From NCBI RefSeq assembly GCF_014649855.1, contig NZ_BMTV01000022.1:1-64000 (forward strand): DNA of 64,000 bases. The letters are read 5' to 3'. Under the pieces are notes generated by a model. It did not search any database and was not told the DNA's origin. It saw only the letters and a list, made by a program, of their open reading frames with translations. The DNA comes from Streptomyces roseolus. GTDB taxonomy: Bacteria > Actinomycetota > Actinomycetes > Streptomycetales > Streptomycetaceae. Both the position numbers and the translations under genes were made by a program. Shown here piece by piece: positions 17,107 to 24,943 of this stretch; positions within the stretch are counted from its first letter, which is position 1, and every line of letters begins with the position of its first letter.

Positions 17107-17520
17107 TCAGGCCGAGCAGTTCGGGCAGAGACCCCGGTAGGTGACGTCGACCTTGGAGACGGTGAAGCCGTAGCGCTCGGAGTCGGGGAGGACGGCGAGC
17201 GGATCGCCGTCGGGGTGGACGTCCCGGATGGTGCCGCACTCCACGCACACCAGGTGCTGGTGGGCGTGGCGGGCGTTGGGGTCGTACCGTTTCGCGCGGC
17301 CGTCGGTGGAGAGCTCCACCACCTCGCCGAGGGAGACCAGTTCGCCCAGGGTGTTGTAGACGGTCGCCCGGGCGATCTCGGGAAGTCGCTCCACGGCGCG
17401 TGCGTGCACCTCGTCGGCGGTGAGGTGCACGTGCTCGCCGTCGAGGACCTCCGCGACGACGCGCCGCTGCGACGTCATCCGCCAGCCTCGGGCGCGCAGC
17501 CGCTCCAGCAGGTCACTCAT
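17107..17520 (-). CDS. furA: Fur-family peroxide/iron-responsive repressor (FurA type)
   Basis: A 137-residue Fur protein. The N-terminal winged helix (about 1-80) includes MTSQRRVVAEVL and IARATVYNTLGEL; the dimer domain has HAHQHLVCVECG (metal ligands and first CxxC) and CPNC near the end, a structural zinc site. In streptomycetes FurA senses peroxide/iron and represses itself and the linked catalase-peroxidase gene. Here it is divergent from katG and shares its promoter region. The ATG at 17520 matches family starts; an upstream start at 17622 would run through the promoter. A TACAAT at 17626-17621 (minus strand) with TTGGCC 18 bp before could be its promoter, giving a leader of about 95 nt. 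Confidence 0.92.
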   Translation of the reverse strand: MSDLLERLRARGWRMTSQRRVVAEVLDGEHVHLTADEVHARAVERLPEIARATVYNTLGELVSLGEVVELSTDGRAKRYDPNARHAHQHLVCVECGTIRDVHPDGDPLAVLPDSERYGFTVSKVDVTYRGLCPNCSA

Positions 17521-17602
17521 AGGGGCTACCTGTTTCCTGTTCGGCGAAGGCAGGAGCGCGGGGGCCCCGCCCCCGGCCCGCACCTCCACTTTGACGTTGT
17601 TC

Positions 17603-17630
17603 TTGACTTGGACTTCGTCCATTGTAGGAT
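17603..17630 (+). promoter_or_regulatory. katG promoter with FurA-like dyad
   Basis: TTGACT (17603-17608) and TAGGAT (17625-17630) are 16 bp apart. The spacer holds a perfect dyad TGGAC-TTC-GTCCA (17609-17621), well placed to block both the katG promoter and the oppositely facing furA promoter, whose TACAAT overlaps the katG -10. FurA is the obvious candidate, although the dyad is short for a Fur site. Confidence 0.6.
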
Positions 17631-17666
17631 CAGTTTTGTTGGATGGCCAAGGGACAGGAAGAGCTC

Positions 17667-19892
17667 ATGTCTGAGAACCTCGAAGCACACGGCGGAGACG
17701 CGAAGGCCGCGGGCGGCGGCTGCCCCGTCCCCCACGGGCAGCGCGCGTCGCACCCCACCCAGGGCGGCGGCAACCGCCAGTGGTGGCCGAACCGGCTGAA
17801 CCTGCGGATCCTGGCCAAGAACCCGGCCGTGGGCAACCCGCTCGGCGAGGACTTCGACTACGCCGAGGCCTTCAAGGCGCTCGACCTCGCCGCCGTGAAG
17901 CGGGACATCGCCGAGGTCCTCACCACCTCGCAGGACTGGTGGCCGGCCGACTTCGGCCACTACGGCCCCTTCATGATCCGCATGGCCTGGCACAGCGCGG
18001 GCACCTACCGCATCAGCGACGGCCGCGGCGGCGCCGGCGCCGGCCAGCAGCGCTTCGCCCCGCTCAACAGCTGGCCGGACAACGGCAACCTGGACAAGGC
18101 CCGCCGTCTCCTGTGGCCCGTGAAGAAGAAGTACGGCCAGTCCATCTCCTGGGCCGACCTCATGATCCTCACCGGCAACGTCGCCCTGGAGTCGATGGGC
18201 TTCGAGACCTTCGGCTTCGCCGGCGGCCGCGAGGACGTCTGGGAGGCCGACGAGGACGTCTACTGGGGCCCCGAGACCACCTGGCTCGGCGACGAGCGCT
18301 ACTCCGGCGACCGCGAGCTGGAGGAGCCCCTCGGCGCGGTCCAGATGGGCCTCATCTACGTCAACCCCGAGGGCCCCAACGGCAACCCGGACCCGGTCGC
18401 CGCGGCCCGCGACATCCGCGAGACCTTCCGCCGGATGGCGATGAACGACGAGGAGACCGTCGCCCTCATCGCCGGTGGCCACACCTTCGGCAAGGCGCAC
18501 GGCGCCGGCCCCGCCGACAACGTGGGCGCGGACCCGGAGGCGGCCCCGATCGAGGCGCAGGGCCTCGGCTGGGCGAACAGCTACCGCTCCGGCAAGGGTG
18601 CCGACGCCATCACCTCCGGCCTGGAGGTCACCTGGACCACCACGCCCGCGCAGTGGGGCCACGACTTCTTCAAGCACCTCTTCGAGTACGACTACGAGCT
18701 GTCCAAGAGCCCCGCGGGCGCCCACCAGTGGGTCGCCAAGAACGCCAATGCGATCATCCCGGACGCGCACGACCCGGAGAAGAAGCACCTCCCGACCATG
18801 CTCACCACGGACCTGTCGCTCCGCTTCGACCCGGTCTACGAGCAGATCTCCCGCCGCTTCTACGAGCACCCGGAGCAGTTCGCCGACGCGTTCGCCCGCG
18901 CCTGGTACAAGCTGACCCACCGTGACATGGGCCCGGTCGTCCGCTACCTCGGCTCCGAGGTCCCGTCGGAGGAGCTGGCCTGGCAGGACCCGCTGCCGGC
19001 CCGCACCCACGAGCTGGTCGACGCGGCGGACATCGCCTCCCTCAAGGAGCAGATCCTCGCCTCGGACCTGACGGTCGCCCAGCTGGTCGGCGCCGCCTGG
19101 GCCGCCGCCTCCTCCTTCCGCGGCAGCGACAAGCGCGGCGGTGCCAACGGCGGCCGCATCCGCCTGGAGCCGCAGCGCGGCTGGCAGGTCAACAACCCGG
19201 AGGACCTCGCCCAGGTGCTCCGCGTCCTGGAGGGCGTCCAGGAGTCCTTCAACGCCGGCCGGACCGACGGCAAGCAGGTCTCCCTCGCCGACCTGGTGGT
19301 CCTCGCGGGCTCCGCGGCCGTCGAGAAGGCCGCCGCCGCCGCGGGCCGCACCGTCGAGGTGCCGTTCACCCCGGGCCGTGTGGACGCCTCCCAGGAGCAG
19401 ACGGACATCGAGTCCTTCGCCGCCCTGGAGCCGCAGGCGGACGGCTTCCGCAACTACCTCGGCAAGGGCGTCCGCCTTCCCGCCGAGTACCTGCTGGTCG
19501 ACCGCGCCAACCTGCTCACGGTCAGCGCCCCCGAGCTCACCGTCCTCGTCGGCGGCCTGCGCGCCCTGGGCATCACCCAGCCGGGCACCTCGCTCGGTCT
19601 GCTCACCGCCAACCCCGGCACGCTGACGAACGACTTCTTCGTCAACCTGCTGGACCTGGGCACCACCTGGTCGGCGATCTCCGGCGACGCGAACACCTTC
19701 GAGGGCCGCGACGACGCGACCGGCGAGGTCAAGTGGACCGGCACCCGCGCCGACCTGGTCTTCGGCTCGAACTCGGAGCTCCGCGCCCTCGCCGAGGTCT
19801 ACGCGAGCGACGACGCCCAGGACAAGTTCGTGACGGACTTCGTCGCCGCCTGGACCAAGGTCATGGACCTGGACCGCTTCGACGTCCGCTGA
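17667..19892 (+). CDS. katG: Catalase-peroxidase (HPI)
   Basis: A bifunctional haem enzyme that destroys hydrogen peroxide and also has peroxidase activity; it activates isoniazid in mycobacteria. The 741-residue protein has the distal haem triad in RMAWHSAGTYR (Arg105, Trp108, His109), the proximal ligand region ALIAGGHTFGKAHG, and the duplicated C-terminal peroxidase-like half. The Tyr of the Met-Tyr-Trp crosslink lies in GLIYVNPEGPNG. The ATG has an AGGAAGAG site; an in-frame earlier ATG at 17643 is less likely. It is divergent from furA, its probable repressor, and ends before two strong hairpins. Confidence 0.97.
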   Translation: MSENLEAHGGDAKAAGGGCPVPHGQRASHPTQGGGNRQWWPNRLNLRILAKNPAVGNPLGEDFDYAEAFKALDLAAVKRDIAEVLTTSQDWWPADFGHYGPFMIRMAWHSAGTYRISDGRGGAGAGQQRFAPLNSWPDNGNLDKARRLLWPVKKKYGQSISWADLMILTGNVALESMGFETFGFAGGREDVWEADEDVYWGPETTWLGDERYSGDRELEEPLGAVQMGLIYVNPEGPNGNPDPVAAARDIRETFRRMAMNDEETVALIAGGHTFGKAHGAGPADNVGADPEAAPIEAQGLGWANSYRSGKGADAITSGLEVTWTTTPAQWGHDFFKHLFEYDYELSKSPAGAHQWVAKNANAIIPDAHDPEKKHLPTMLTTDLSLRFDPVYEQISRRFYEHPEQFADAFARAWYKLTHRDMGPVVRYLGSEVPSEELAWQDPLPARTHELVDAADIASLKEQILASDLTVAQLVGAAWAAASSFRGSDKRGGANGGRIRLEPQRGWQVNNPEDLAQVLRVLEGVQESFNAGRTDGKQVSLADLVVLAGSAAVEKAAAAAGRTVEVPFTPGRVDASQEQTDIESFAALEPQADGFRNYLGKGVRLPAEYLLVDRANLLTVSAPELTVLVGGLRALGITQPGTSLGLLTANPGTLTNDFFVNLLDLGTTWSAISGDANTFEGRDDATGEVKWTGTRADLVFGSNSELRALAEVYASDDAQDKFVTDFVAAWTKVMDLDRFDVR

Positions 19893-19902
19893 CCCACCCC
19901 GC

Positions 19903-19974
19903 CGGGGCGGCCACCGTGAGCCGGCCGCCCCGCAGCCCCCGCGCCCCCGTGACCCGCCCCGGTCACGGGGGCGC
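19903..19974. terminator. Two hairpins between convergent katG and aldolase genes
   Basis: The first is a 10-bp perfect stem (19903-19912 with 19923-19932). The second is a 13-bp perfect stem (19941-19953 with 19962-19974, 8-nt loop). They lie between two converging stops and can end transcription from both sides. No U-tract is present, as is usual in this genus. Confidence 0.65.
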
Positions 19975-19988
19975 GCCCCTGTCCGGGG

Positions 19989-20825
19989 TCAGCGGGGGCC
20001 GAGCACGCCCAGGAGGCGGGTGACCGCCTCGGCGACGGCGACGCGGGCGGGGGTGAGGTAGCGGCGCGGATCCACGTCGGCGGGGTGGGCGGCGAGGTGG
20101 TCGCGGACGGCGCCGGTGAACGCCTTGTTGAGGTGCGTGGAGACGTTCACCTTGGTCATGCCGGCGGTCACGGCCCGCGCGAGCAGCGGGTCGGGCACGC
20201 CCGACGAGCCGTGCAGGACGAGGGGGACGTCGACGGCGGCCCGGAGCCGGGCGATCAGGTCCAGGTCGAGGACGGCGTCCCGGGTGACCATCTGGTGGAC
20301 GCTGCCGACGGCGACGGCGAGCGCGTCGACGCCGGTGGCGGCGACGAAGGCGCGGGCCTCGTCCGGGTCGGTGCGGACCCCGGGGTCGTGGGCGCCGCCC
20401 TTGCCGCCGACCTCGCCGAGCTCCCCCTCCACCCAGACGCCGTGCCGGTGGCAGTGGTCGACGACCTCCCGGGTGGTGGCCACGTTCTCCTCGTACGGGA
20501 GCCGCGCCGCGTCGAACATGACGGAGCCGAGGCCGAGCTCCACGGCCTCGCGCACGAGGTCGGGGTTCTCCGCGTGGTCGAGGTGGACGGCGACGGGCGT
20601 CTTGGCGGCGCGGGCCAGCGCGAGCGAGGCGAGCGCGACGGGTTCGAGACCGCCGTGGTAGCGGACGGTGTTCTCGCTGATCTGGAGGACGACGGGCCGG
20701 TCGGCCCGCTCGGCGCCGGTGACGATGGCCTCGGCGTGCTCCAGCTGGAGGACGTTGAAGGCGCCCACGCCGGCGCCGTCGGCGTGCGCCCGCCGGACGA
20801 TCTCGTGGGTCGGGGTCAGTGGCAT
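19989..20825 (-). CDS. Class II fructose-bisphosphate/tagatose-bisphosphate aldolase family
   Basis: A 278-residue zinc-dependent aldolase that cleaves a ketose 1,6-bisphosphate. Visible are AVHLDHAENP (zinc/catalytic His and Asp), MFDAARLPYEENV, EGELGEVGGKGGAHDP (Glu ligand loop), VGSVH and VLHGSSGVPD with the GMTKVNVSTHLNK phosphate-binding end. It is closest to the GatY/KbaY/AgaY type. It lies 44 bp downstream of a SIS-domain sugar isomerase in the same operon, which suggests amino-sugar breakdown (tagatose 1,6-bisphosphate route). The DeoR gene across the dyad is the probable repressor. Confidence 0.9.
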   Translation of the reverse strand: MPLTPTHEIVRRAHADGAGVGAFNVLQLEHAEAIVTGAERADRPVVLQISENTVRYHGGLEPVALASLALARAAKTPVAVHLDHAENPDLVREAVELGLGSVMFDAARLPYEENVATTREVVDHCHRHGVWVEGELGEVGGKGGAHDPGVRTDPDEARAFVAATGVDALAVAVGSVHQMVTRDAVLDLDLIARLRAAVDVPLVLHGSSGVPDPLLARAVTAGMTKVNVSTHLNKAFTGAVRDHLAAHPADVDPRRYLTPARVAVAEAVTRLLGVLGPR

Positions 20826-20869
20826 GGTCCTGCTCCGGGTGCGAAGGGGTGGGTACGGGGCGGGCCGGT

Positions 20870-21793
20870 TCAGGCGCCGGTGTCGGCGAGGACGACGGAG
20901 CGGGTGAGGTTGCGCGGCCGGTCGGGGTCGAGGCCGCGGGCCTCGGCGACCGCGACGGCGAGGCGCTGCGCGAGGACCAGTTCGGCGAGCGGGTCGAGGC
21001 CGCCGGCGACGAGGGTGCCGCCGACCGCGCGGATCTCCTCGGCGAGGCCCCCGGGCAGCGGCCCGAAGCTCCAGGCGACGCGCCCTGGCCCGGTGATGCT
21101 GATGGGCCCGTGGCGGTACTCCATCGCCGGGTACGCCTCCGTCCACGCGCCGGCCGCCTCCCGCATCTTGAGCGCGGCCTCCTGGGCGAGGCCGTAGGTC
21201 CAGCCGGTGCCGAGGAAGGTGAACTGCTCGGCCTCGCGGACGGCCTCCTCCAGGGGCCTGACCAGGGCGAGTTCGGCGTCCTCGGCGGCCCGGTCGACCG
21301 TGGCGACGCCCTCGGGCAGGGCGCCCTCGGCCTCCAGGTGGGCGCGGAGGAGGGTGAGCGCGGTGGTGGCGAAGCGGGTCTGGACGACCGACTCCTCGTC
21401 GGCGAAGTCGAGGACGGCGACGGCGTCGGCCAGTTCCCTCACGGGGGTGGCCGGGTCGGCGGTGACCGCCCCGGTGGCGACGGTGCCGGAGAGCCGGGCG
21501 AGGACGGCGAGGACCTCGCTGGTGGTGCCGGAGCGGGTGAGGGCGACGACCCGGTCGTAACGGCGGTCGAAGGGGAAGCGGGAGGCGGCGAACGCGTCGG
21601 TCTCGCCGTGGCCGCCGGCCTCGCGCAGATCGGCGTAGGCCTGCGCCATGAACCAGGAGGTGCCGCAGCCGATCACCGCCACGCGCTCACCGCGCCGGGG
21701 CAGGGCGTCCGCGTGCCGCGGCAGCGTGCGGAGCGCTTCGCGCCACGCCTCGGGCTGGGTGGCGATCTCGACGGTGGTCCGGGAGGGGGTCAT
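20870..21793 (-). CDS. SIS-domain sugar-phosphate isomerase/deaminase
   Basis: A 307-residue protein with two SIS folds, as in AgaS, FrlB and the isomerase half of GlmS. Motifs: IGCGTSWFMAQAYADLRE, ALTRSGTTSEVL (Ser/Thr phosphate loop) and FLGTGWTYGLAQEAALKMREAAGAWTEAYPAMEYRHGP with a Glu-x-x-His-Gly pattern. It likely acts on a phosphorylated amino sugar or fructosamine in the cytoplasm. The ATG at 21793 has an AAGGAG site six bases away; an earlier in-frame GTG at 21847 lies inside the operator. First gene of a two-gene operon with the aldolase; no PTS or ABC importer is adjacent. Confidence 0.88.
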   Translation of the reverse strand: MTPSRTTVEIATQPEAWREALRTLPRHADALPRRGERVAVIGCGTSWFMAQAYADLREAGGHGETDAFAASRFPFDRRYDRVVALTRSGTTSEVLAVLARLSGTVATGAVTADPATPVRELADAVAVLDFADEESVVQTRFATTALTLLRAHLEAEGALPEGVATVDRAAEDAELALVRPLEEAVREAEQFTFLGTGWTYGLAQEAALKMREAAGAWTEAYPAMEYRHGPISITGPGRVAWSFGPLPGGLAEEIRAVGGTLVAGGLDPLAELVLAQRLAVAVAEARGLDPDRPRNLTRSVVLADTGA

Positions 21794-21826
21794 GCGCACT
21801 CCTTGCACGGAGAAGACAGGGTCGAT

Positions 21827-21870
21827 GCGTGAAGATGCTTGAAACACACATCATTCAAGCAGATTCACGC
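21827..21870. promoter_or_regulatory. Large DeoR-type operator
   Basis: A 17-bp inverted repeat (21827-21843 and 21854-21870) with only two adjacent mismatched positions, separated by 10 bp. Each arm holds a CGTGAA and a CTTGAA half, so the site may bind a tetramer. It sits between the SIS-aldolase operon and the DeoR gene and begins 34 bp upstream of the SIS start. Confidence 0.7.
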
Positions 21871-21941
21871 AAGCGTCGGCCAGATTCCCCCGTCCCGGCG
21901 ACGTAGGATCGGGGCCGTACCCACGGGAGGATCGGTCCGGC

Positions 21942-22748
21942 ATGTCCAAGCACGAGCGGTGGAACGCGCTCCTGGAACTCCTGGCGTCCGCCGGAAAGGT
22001 GGAGGTGGAGGAGGCGGCGGCCACCCTGGACGTCTCCGCCGCCACGATCCGCCGGGACCTCGACGAACTGGCCGAGCAGCGCCTCCTCGTCCGCACGCGC
22101 GGCGGGGCCGTCGCGCACGGCGTCTCCTACGAGCTGCCGCTGCGCTACAAGTCGGGCCGGCACGCCGCCGAGAAGGCCCGGATCGCCGCGGCGGCGGCCG
22201 AACTGATCGCGCCCGGCGAGGTCGTCGGCCTGAACGGCGGGACGACGACCACCGAGGTGGCCCGGGCCCTCGCGCTGCGCTTCGCGGGCGAGCGCGCGGA
22301 GACCGGAACCCCGGCCGCCGCCTCCGGCCCCGCCCTGACGGTGGTCACCAACGCGCTGAACATCGCCGCCGAGCTGGCGGTGCGCCCGCAGATCAAGCTC
22401 GTGACGACCGGCGGGGTCGCGCGCCCGCAGACGTACGAACTGGTGGGCCCGCTCGCCGCCGGCGTCCTGAACGAGGTCGTCCTCGACACCGTCGTCCTCG
22501 GGGTGGACGGGATCGACCCCGAACTCGGGGCGATGGCGCACCAGGAGGAGGAGGCGGGCATCAGCCGGCTCTTCGCGGAACGCGCGAGCCGGGTCGTGGT
22601 GGTGACCGACGCGTCGAAACTGGGACGGCGCGCCTTCGCCCGCATCTGCGGCCTGGACCGGGTCGACCTGCTCGTCACCGACACGGCGGTCGACGCCGGG
22701 ACGGCGGACCGTCTGGCGGAGGCCGGCGTCCGCGTCCAGGCGGTCTGA
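21942..22748 (+). CDS. DeoR family transcriptional repressor
   Basis: A 268-residue regulator. The N-terminal HTH (about residues 6-58) reads LLELLASAGKVEVEEAAATLDVSAATIRRDLDELAEQ, followed by RTRGGAV; the C-terminal sugar-phosphate sensor has the ribose-isomerase-like GLNGGTTTTEVARAL, VTNALNIA, LGVDGID and VTDASKLGRRAFARI motifs. DeoR proteins repress sugar operons until a phosphorylated intermediate binds. It is divergent from the SIS-aldolase operon with a large dyad between them. A TAGGAT at 21904-21909 could be its -10; GGGAGG serves as ribosome site. Confidence 0.93.
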   Translation: MSKHERWNALLELLASAGKVEVEEAAATLDVSAATIRRDLDELAEQRLLVRTRGGAVAHGVSYELPLRYKSGRHAAEKARIAAAAAELIAPGEVVGLNGGTTTTEVARALALRFAGERAETGTPAAASGPALTVVTNALNIAAELAVRPQIKLVTTGGVARPQTYELVGPLAAGVLNEVVLDTVVLGVDGIDPELGAMAHQEEEAGISRLFAERASRVVVVTDASKLGRRAFARICGLDRVDLLVTDTAVDAGTADRLAEAGVRVQAV

Positions 22749-23000
22749 CAGCCCTTCACCACCACACGGGCGCACGCCCTTCGCGCGACGGGCGGGCCGG
22801 GATCGGCGCGGGACTCGGCGCCGGGCCGGTCACCGGGGCCGCGCCGCCCTCCGCGGCTCCGGCGACCGGGCGGCGGGCGACACCCCCGGCGGCCCGGTCG
22901 CGTTCACCCTCCGCGCGAACAGCCGCCGCCCGGACGGTCGTGGGCGTACGCCGTCGCGGCCCGCGCGTCCCGCGAGGACCACTTCACGCCACCCGCGCGG

Positions 23001-23561
23001 TCACCGTCCGGCCAGGGCCGCGCGCCGGATCGTGGCGTCGAGGAGGGCGAGCGCGTCCTCGGCGGTGCGGCCCGGGGCGCGGTTCCAGGGGCCGATGAGC
23101 CCGTGCCATCCCCGCGACCGCAGCTCGGTCATGATCCAGGCACCGGCCTCGTTCATGGTGGCCGCGCTGCCGTGGCCGAGCCGGTGGGCGGCGAGCAGGG
23201 CGCCGCAGAGGCAGCGGGCGCCGCGCGCGTCGCGCAGCTTGTACGGGGTGTTCTGCCACCCCCATTCGGTCAGCACCCGGCGCGCGTACGCCAGGTGGAC
23301 GGAGGGGCGCACGTCGGCCCGGCCGATCCTGCGCCAGGCGTGCAGCCGGTCCGGGAGGAAGGCACCGATCCGGCCGGGCAGCGGGCGTTCGGCGGGCGGG
23401 GCCGGGGGCAGCGCGTCGAGCGCGCCCAGGGCGTCGGCGACGAGCCGGTCCACGGGGACGGAGAGCAGGCTCCGCCAGGCCTCGGGGGCGGCGCTCTCGC
23501 AGAGGCGGGCCGCCTCGCGGTCGAGGGCGTCGGGATCGATCAGCAGGGCAAGGGAGGACAT
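23001..23561 (-). CDS. Conserved hypothetical protein (DUF6197-like)
   Basis: A 186-residue soluble protein. Its middle part (HLAYARRVLTEWGWQNTPYKLRDARGARCLCGALLAAHRLGHG) has the pattern of an actinobacterial family of unknown function often labelled DUF6197, which includes a CxxGALxAA stretch. No catalytic motif is evident. The ATG at 23561 has a GAGGGA very close, so the start is not certain. It stands alone, between a DeoR gene and the riboswitch region; 22749-23000 upstream holds nothing I recognise. Confidence 0.65.
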   Translation of the reverse strand: MSSLALLIDPDALDREAARLCESAAPEAWRSLLSVPVDRLVADALGALDALPPAPPAERPLPGRIGAFLPDRLHAWRRIGRADVRPSVHLAYARRVLTEWGWQNTPYKLRDARGARCLCGALLAAHRLGHGSAATMNEAGAWIMTELRSRGWHGLIGPWNRAPGRTAEDALALLDATIRRAALAGR

Positions 23562-23904
23562 TCCCTCATCATGGGCGGCAGATGTCTGATTTGCGCGCTA
23601 TGTGACACACGTTCCGCCCCCAAGTCGCCACACAATTCCCCTAAAGGAGCTATACGCCCTATTCGGACATTACACATCCCGTGACGCGACTCACTTCACC
23701 CGCCCCACAGACGCCTCCCCGCCCGTCACCACCCGTGCGGGGCAAGGGATTCCGGAGCGGCCGCCGAAACGATAGATCTTGAATTCCGCCCGTTCGATCT
23801 TCGGTTCCCCTTTTCCCCCGCATTCGTGTCTTGTTCCGCGCCGCATTTCTCGCCTACCGTCGCCTCCATTCGGACGGACGCCTAATCCTGCCACCGCCCG
23901 AAAG
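23562..23904. other. Intergenic region upstream of the c-di-AMP riboswitch
   Basis: About 340 bp with lower GC than its surroundings, between the divergent hypothetical gene and the riboswitch. No gene is supported. It should hold the promoter for the riboswitch transcript, but I could not single out one -35/-10 pair. Confidence 0.4.
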
Positions 23905-24046
23905 ACCGCCCATTTCACCCGACGGCAGGAGCGGGGGACCCACCACACCGCCGGTCCGGTCGTCCGGAACGGCTCGGGGTGAAGCCGCGTGCGCGCGGCC
24001 GGACAGCTCCAGTCCGAACCCGACAGCTCACCTCGCAGGCGCCGGA
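23905..24046 (+). ncRNA. ydaO/yuaA-type c-di-AMP riboswitch
   Basis: The leader of the LysM-transglycosylase gene contains the conserved pieces in order: GGGGGACCCA (23933-23942), GGGGTGAAGCCGCG (about 23976-23989) followed by a GC hairpin, GGACAGCTCC (24001-24010), and CCGAACCCGACAGCTCACCT (24014-24033) with CGCAGGCG. This is the signature of the c-di-AMP riboswitch that in streptomycetes precedes cell-wall hydrolase genes. Binding c-di-AMP usually turns expression off. The exact ends are approximate. Confidence 0.85.
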
Positions 24047-24058
24047 GAGGAAACCGTC

Positions 24059-24943
24059 ATGCCCGCTCACGGCAAGCACCGCCGCCCCCGACGCCGCCCC
24101 GTCCCCCGAGGCCTCGCCTTCGCCGGCACCGGCGGCGTGGCCCTCGCCCTGCCCCTGGTCGTGCCCGCCACGGCCGGCGCCGAGCCCCTCGCGCAGCCGG
24201 CGGCGCCGACCGCCGCCGTCACCGCTCAGGCCGTCGCGGCCGCCGCGTCCGCGAAGGCGCCCGCCGCCCCCGCCGCCACCCGCGCGTACACCGTCGTGAA
24301 GGGCGACTCGCTTTCCCTGATCGCCCACCGAAAGGGAATTCAGGGCGGCTGGAAGTCGCTTTACCAGGCGAACAAGGAAGCCGTGGGTGACAATCCGTCA
24401 CTCATTCACCCCGGCCTCGAACTGACGATTCGTCGGGATTCCGCGAAGCCCGCCGCGAAGCCCGTCCCGAAGGCCGCCGGCAAGCCGGCCGCGAAGCCCG
24501 CCGGGTCCGCCTCCACCGGTTCCGCCGAACGGGCGAGCCGCTCCGCCGCCCGCGCCGCGACCCCGGCCGTCCAGGCCCGACCGGCCGCCGCGGAGGCCGC
24601 GCCCGCGGCCGCCGCCCAGTACGCCGACAACCTCGACGGCTGGATCCGCGAGTCGCTCGACGTCATGGCCCGCTACGGCATCCCCGGCTCGTACGACGGC
24701 ATCCTCCGCAACGTGATGCGCGAGTCCTCCGGCAACCCCCGCGCCGTCAACCTCTGGGACTCCAACGCCGCGAAGGGCACCCCCTCCAAGGGCCTGCTCC
24801 AGGTCATCGACCCGACCTTCGCCGCCTACCACGTGCCGGGCACCTCGCTCGACCCGTACGACCCCGTCGCGAACATCACCGCCGCCTGCAACTACGCGGC
24901 CGACCGGTACGGCTCCATCGACAACGTCCACGGCGCCTACTGA
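24059..24943 (+). CDS. Secreted LysM-transglycosylase cell-wall hydrolase
   Basis: A 294-residue exported protein that should cleave peptidoglycan glycan strands. It has a signal peptide (about 1-42), a LysM domain (about 78-125: YTVVKGDSLSLIAHRKG...SLIHPGLELTI) that binds peptidoglycan, a Lys/Ala/Pro-rich linker (about 128-195), and an SLT-type lytic transglycosylase domain (about 200-294) with catalytic Glu in MRESSGNPRAVN and the GLLQVIDPTFAAY motif. The GAGAGG site precedes ATG 24059. Regulation is probably by c-di-AMP through the leader riboswitch, tying wall remodelling during germination or growth to osmotic state. The stop overlaps the convergent gene by 7 bp. Confidence 0.93.
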   Translation: MPAHGKHRRPRRRPVPRGLAFAGTGGVALALPLVVPATAGAEPLAQPAAPTAAVTAQAVAAAASAKAPAAPAATRAYTVVKGDSLSLIAHRKGIQGGWKSLYQANKEAVGDNPSLIHPGLELTIRRDSAKPAAKPVPKAAGKPAAKPAGSASTGSAERASRSAARAATPAVQARPAAAEAAPAAAAQYADNLDGWIRESLDVMARYGIPGSYDGILRNVMRESSGNPRAVNLWDSNAAKGTPSKGLLQVIDPTFAAYHVPGTSLDPYDPVANITAACNYAADRYGSIDNVHGAY

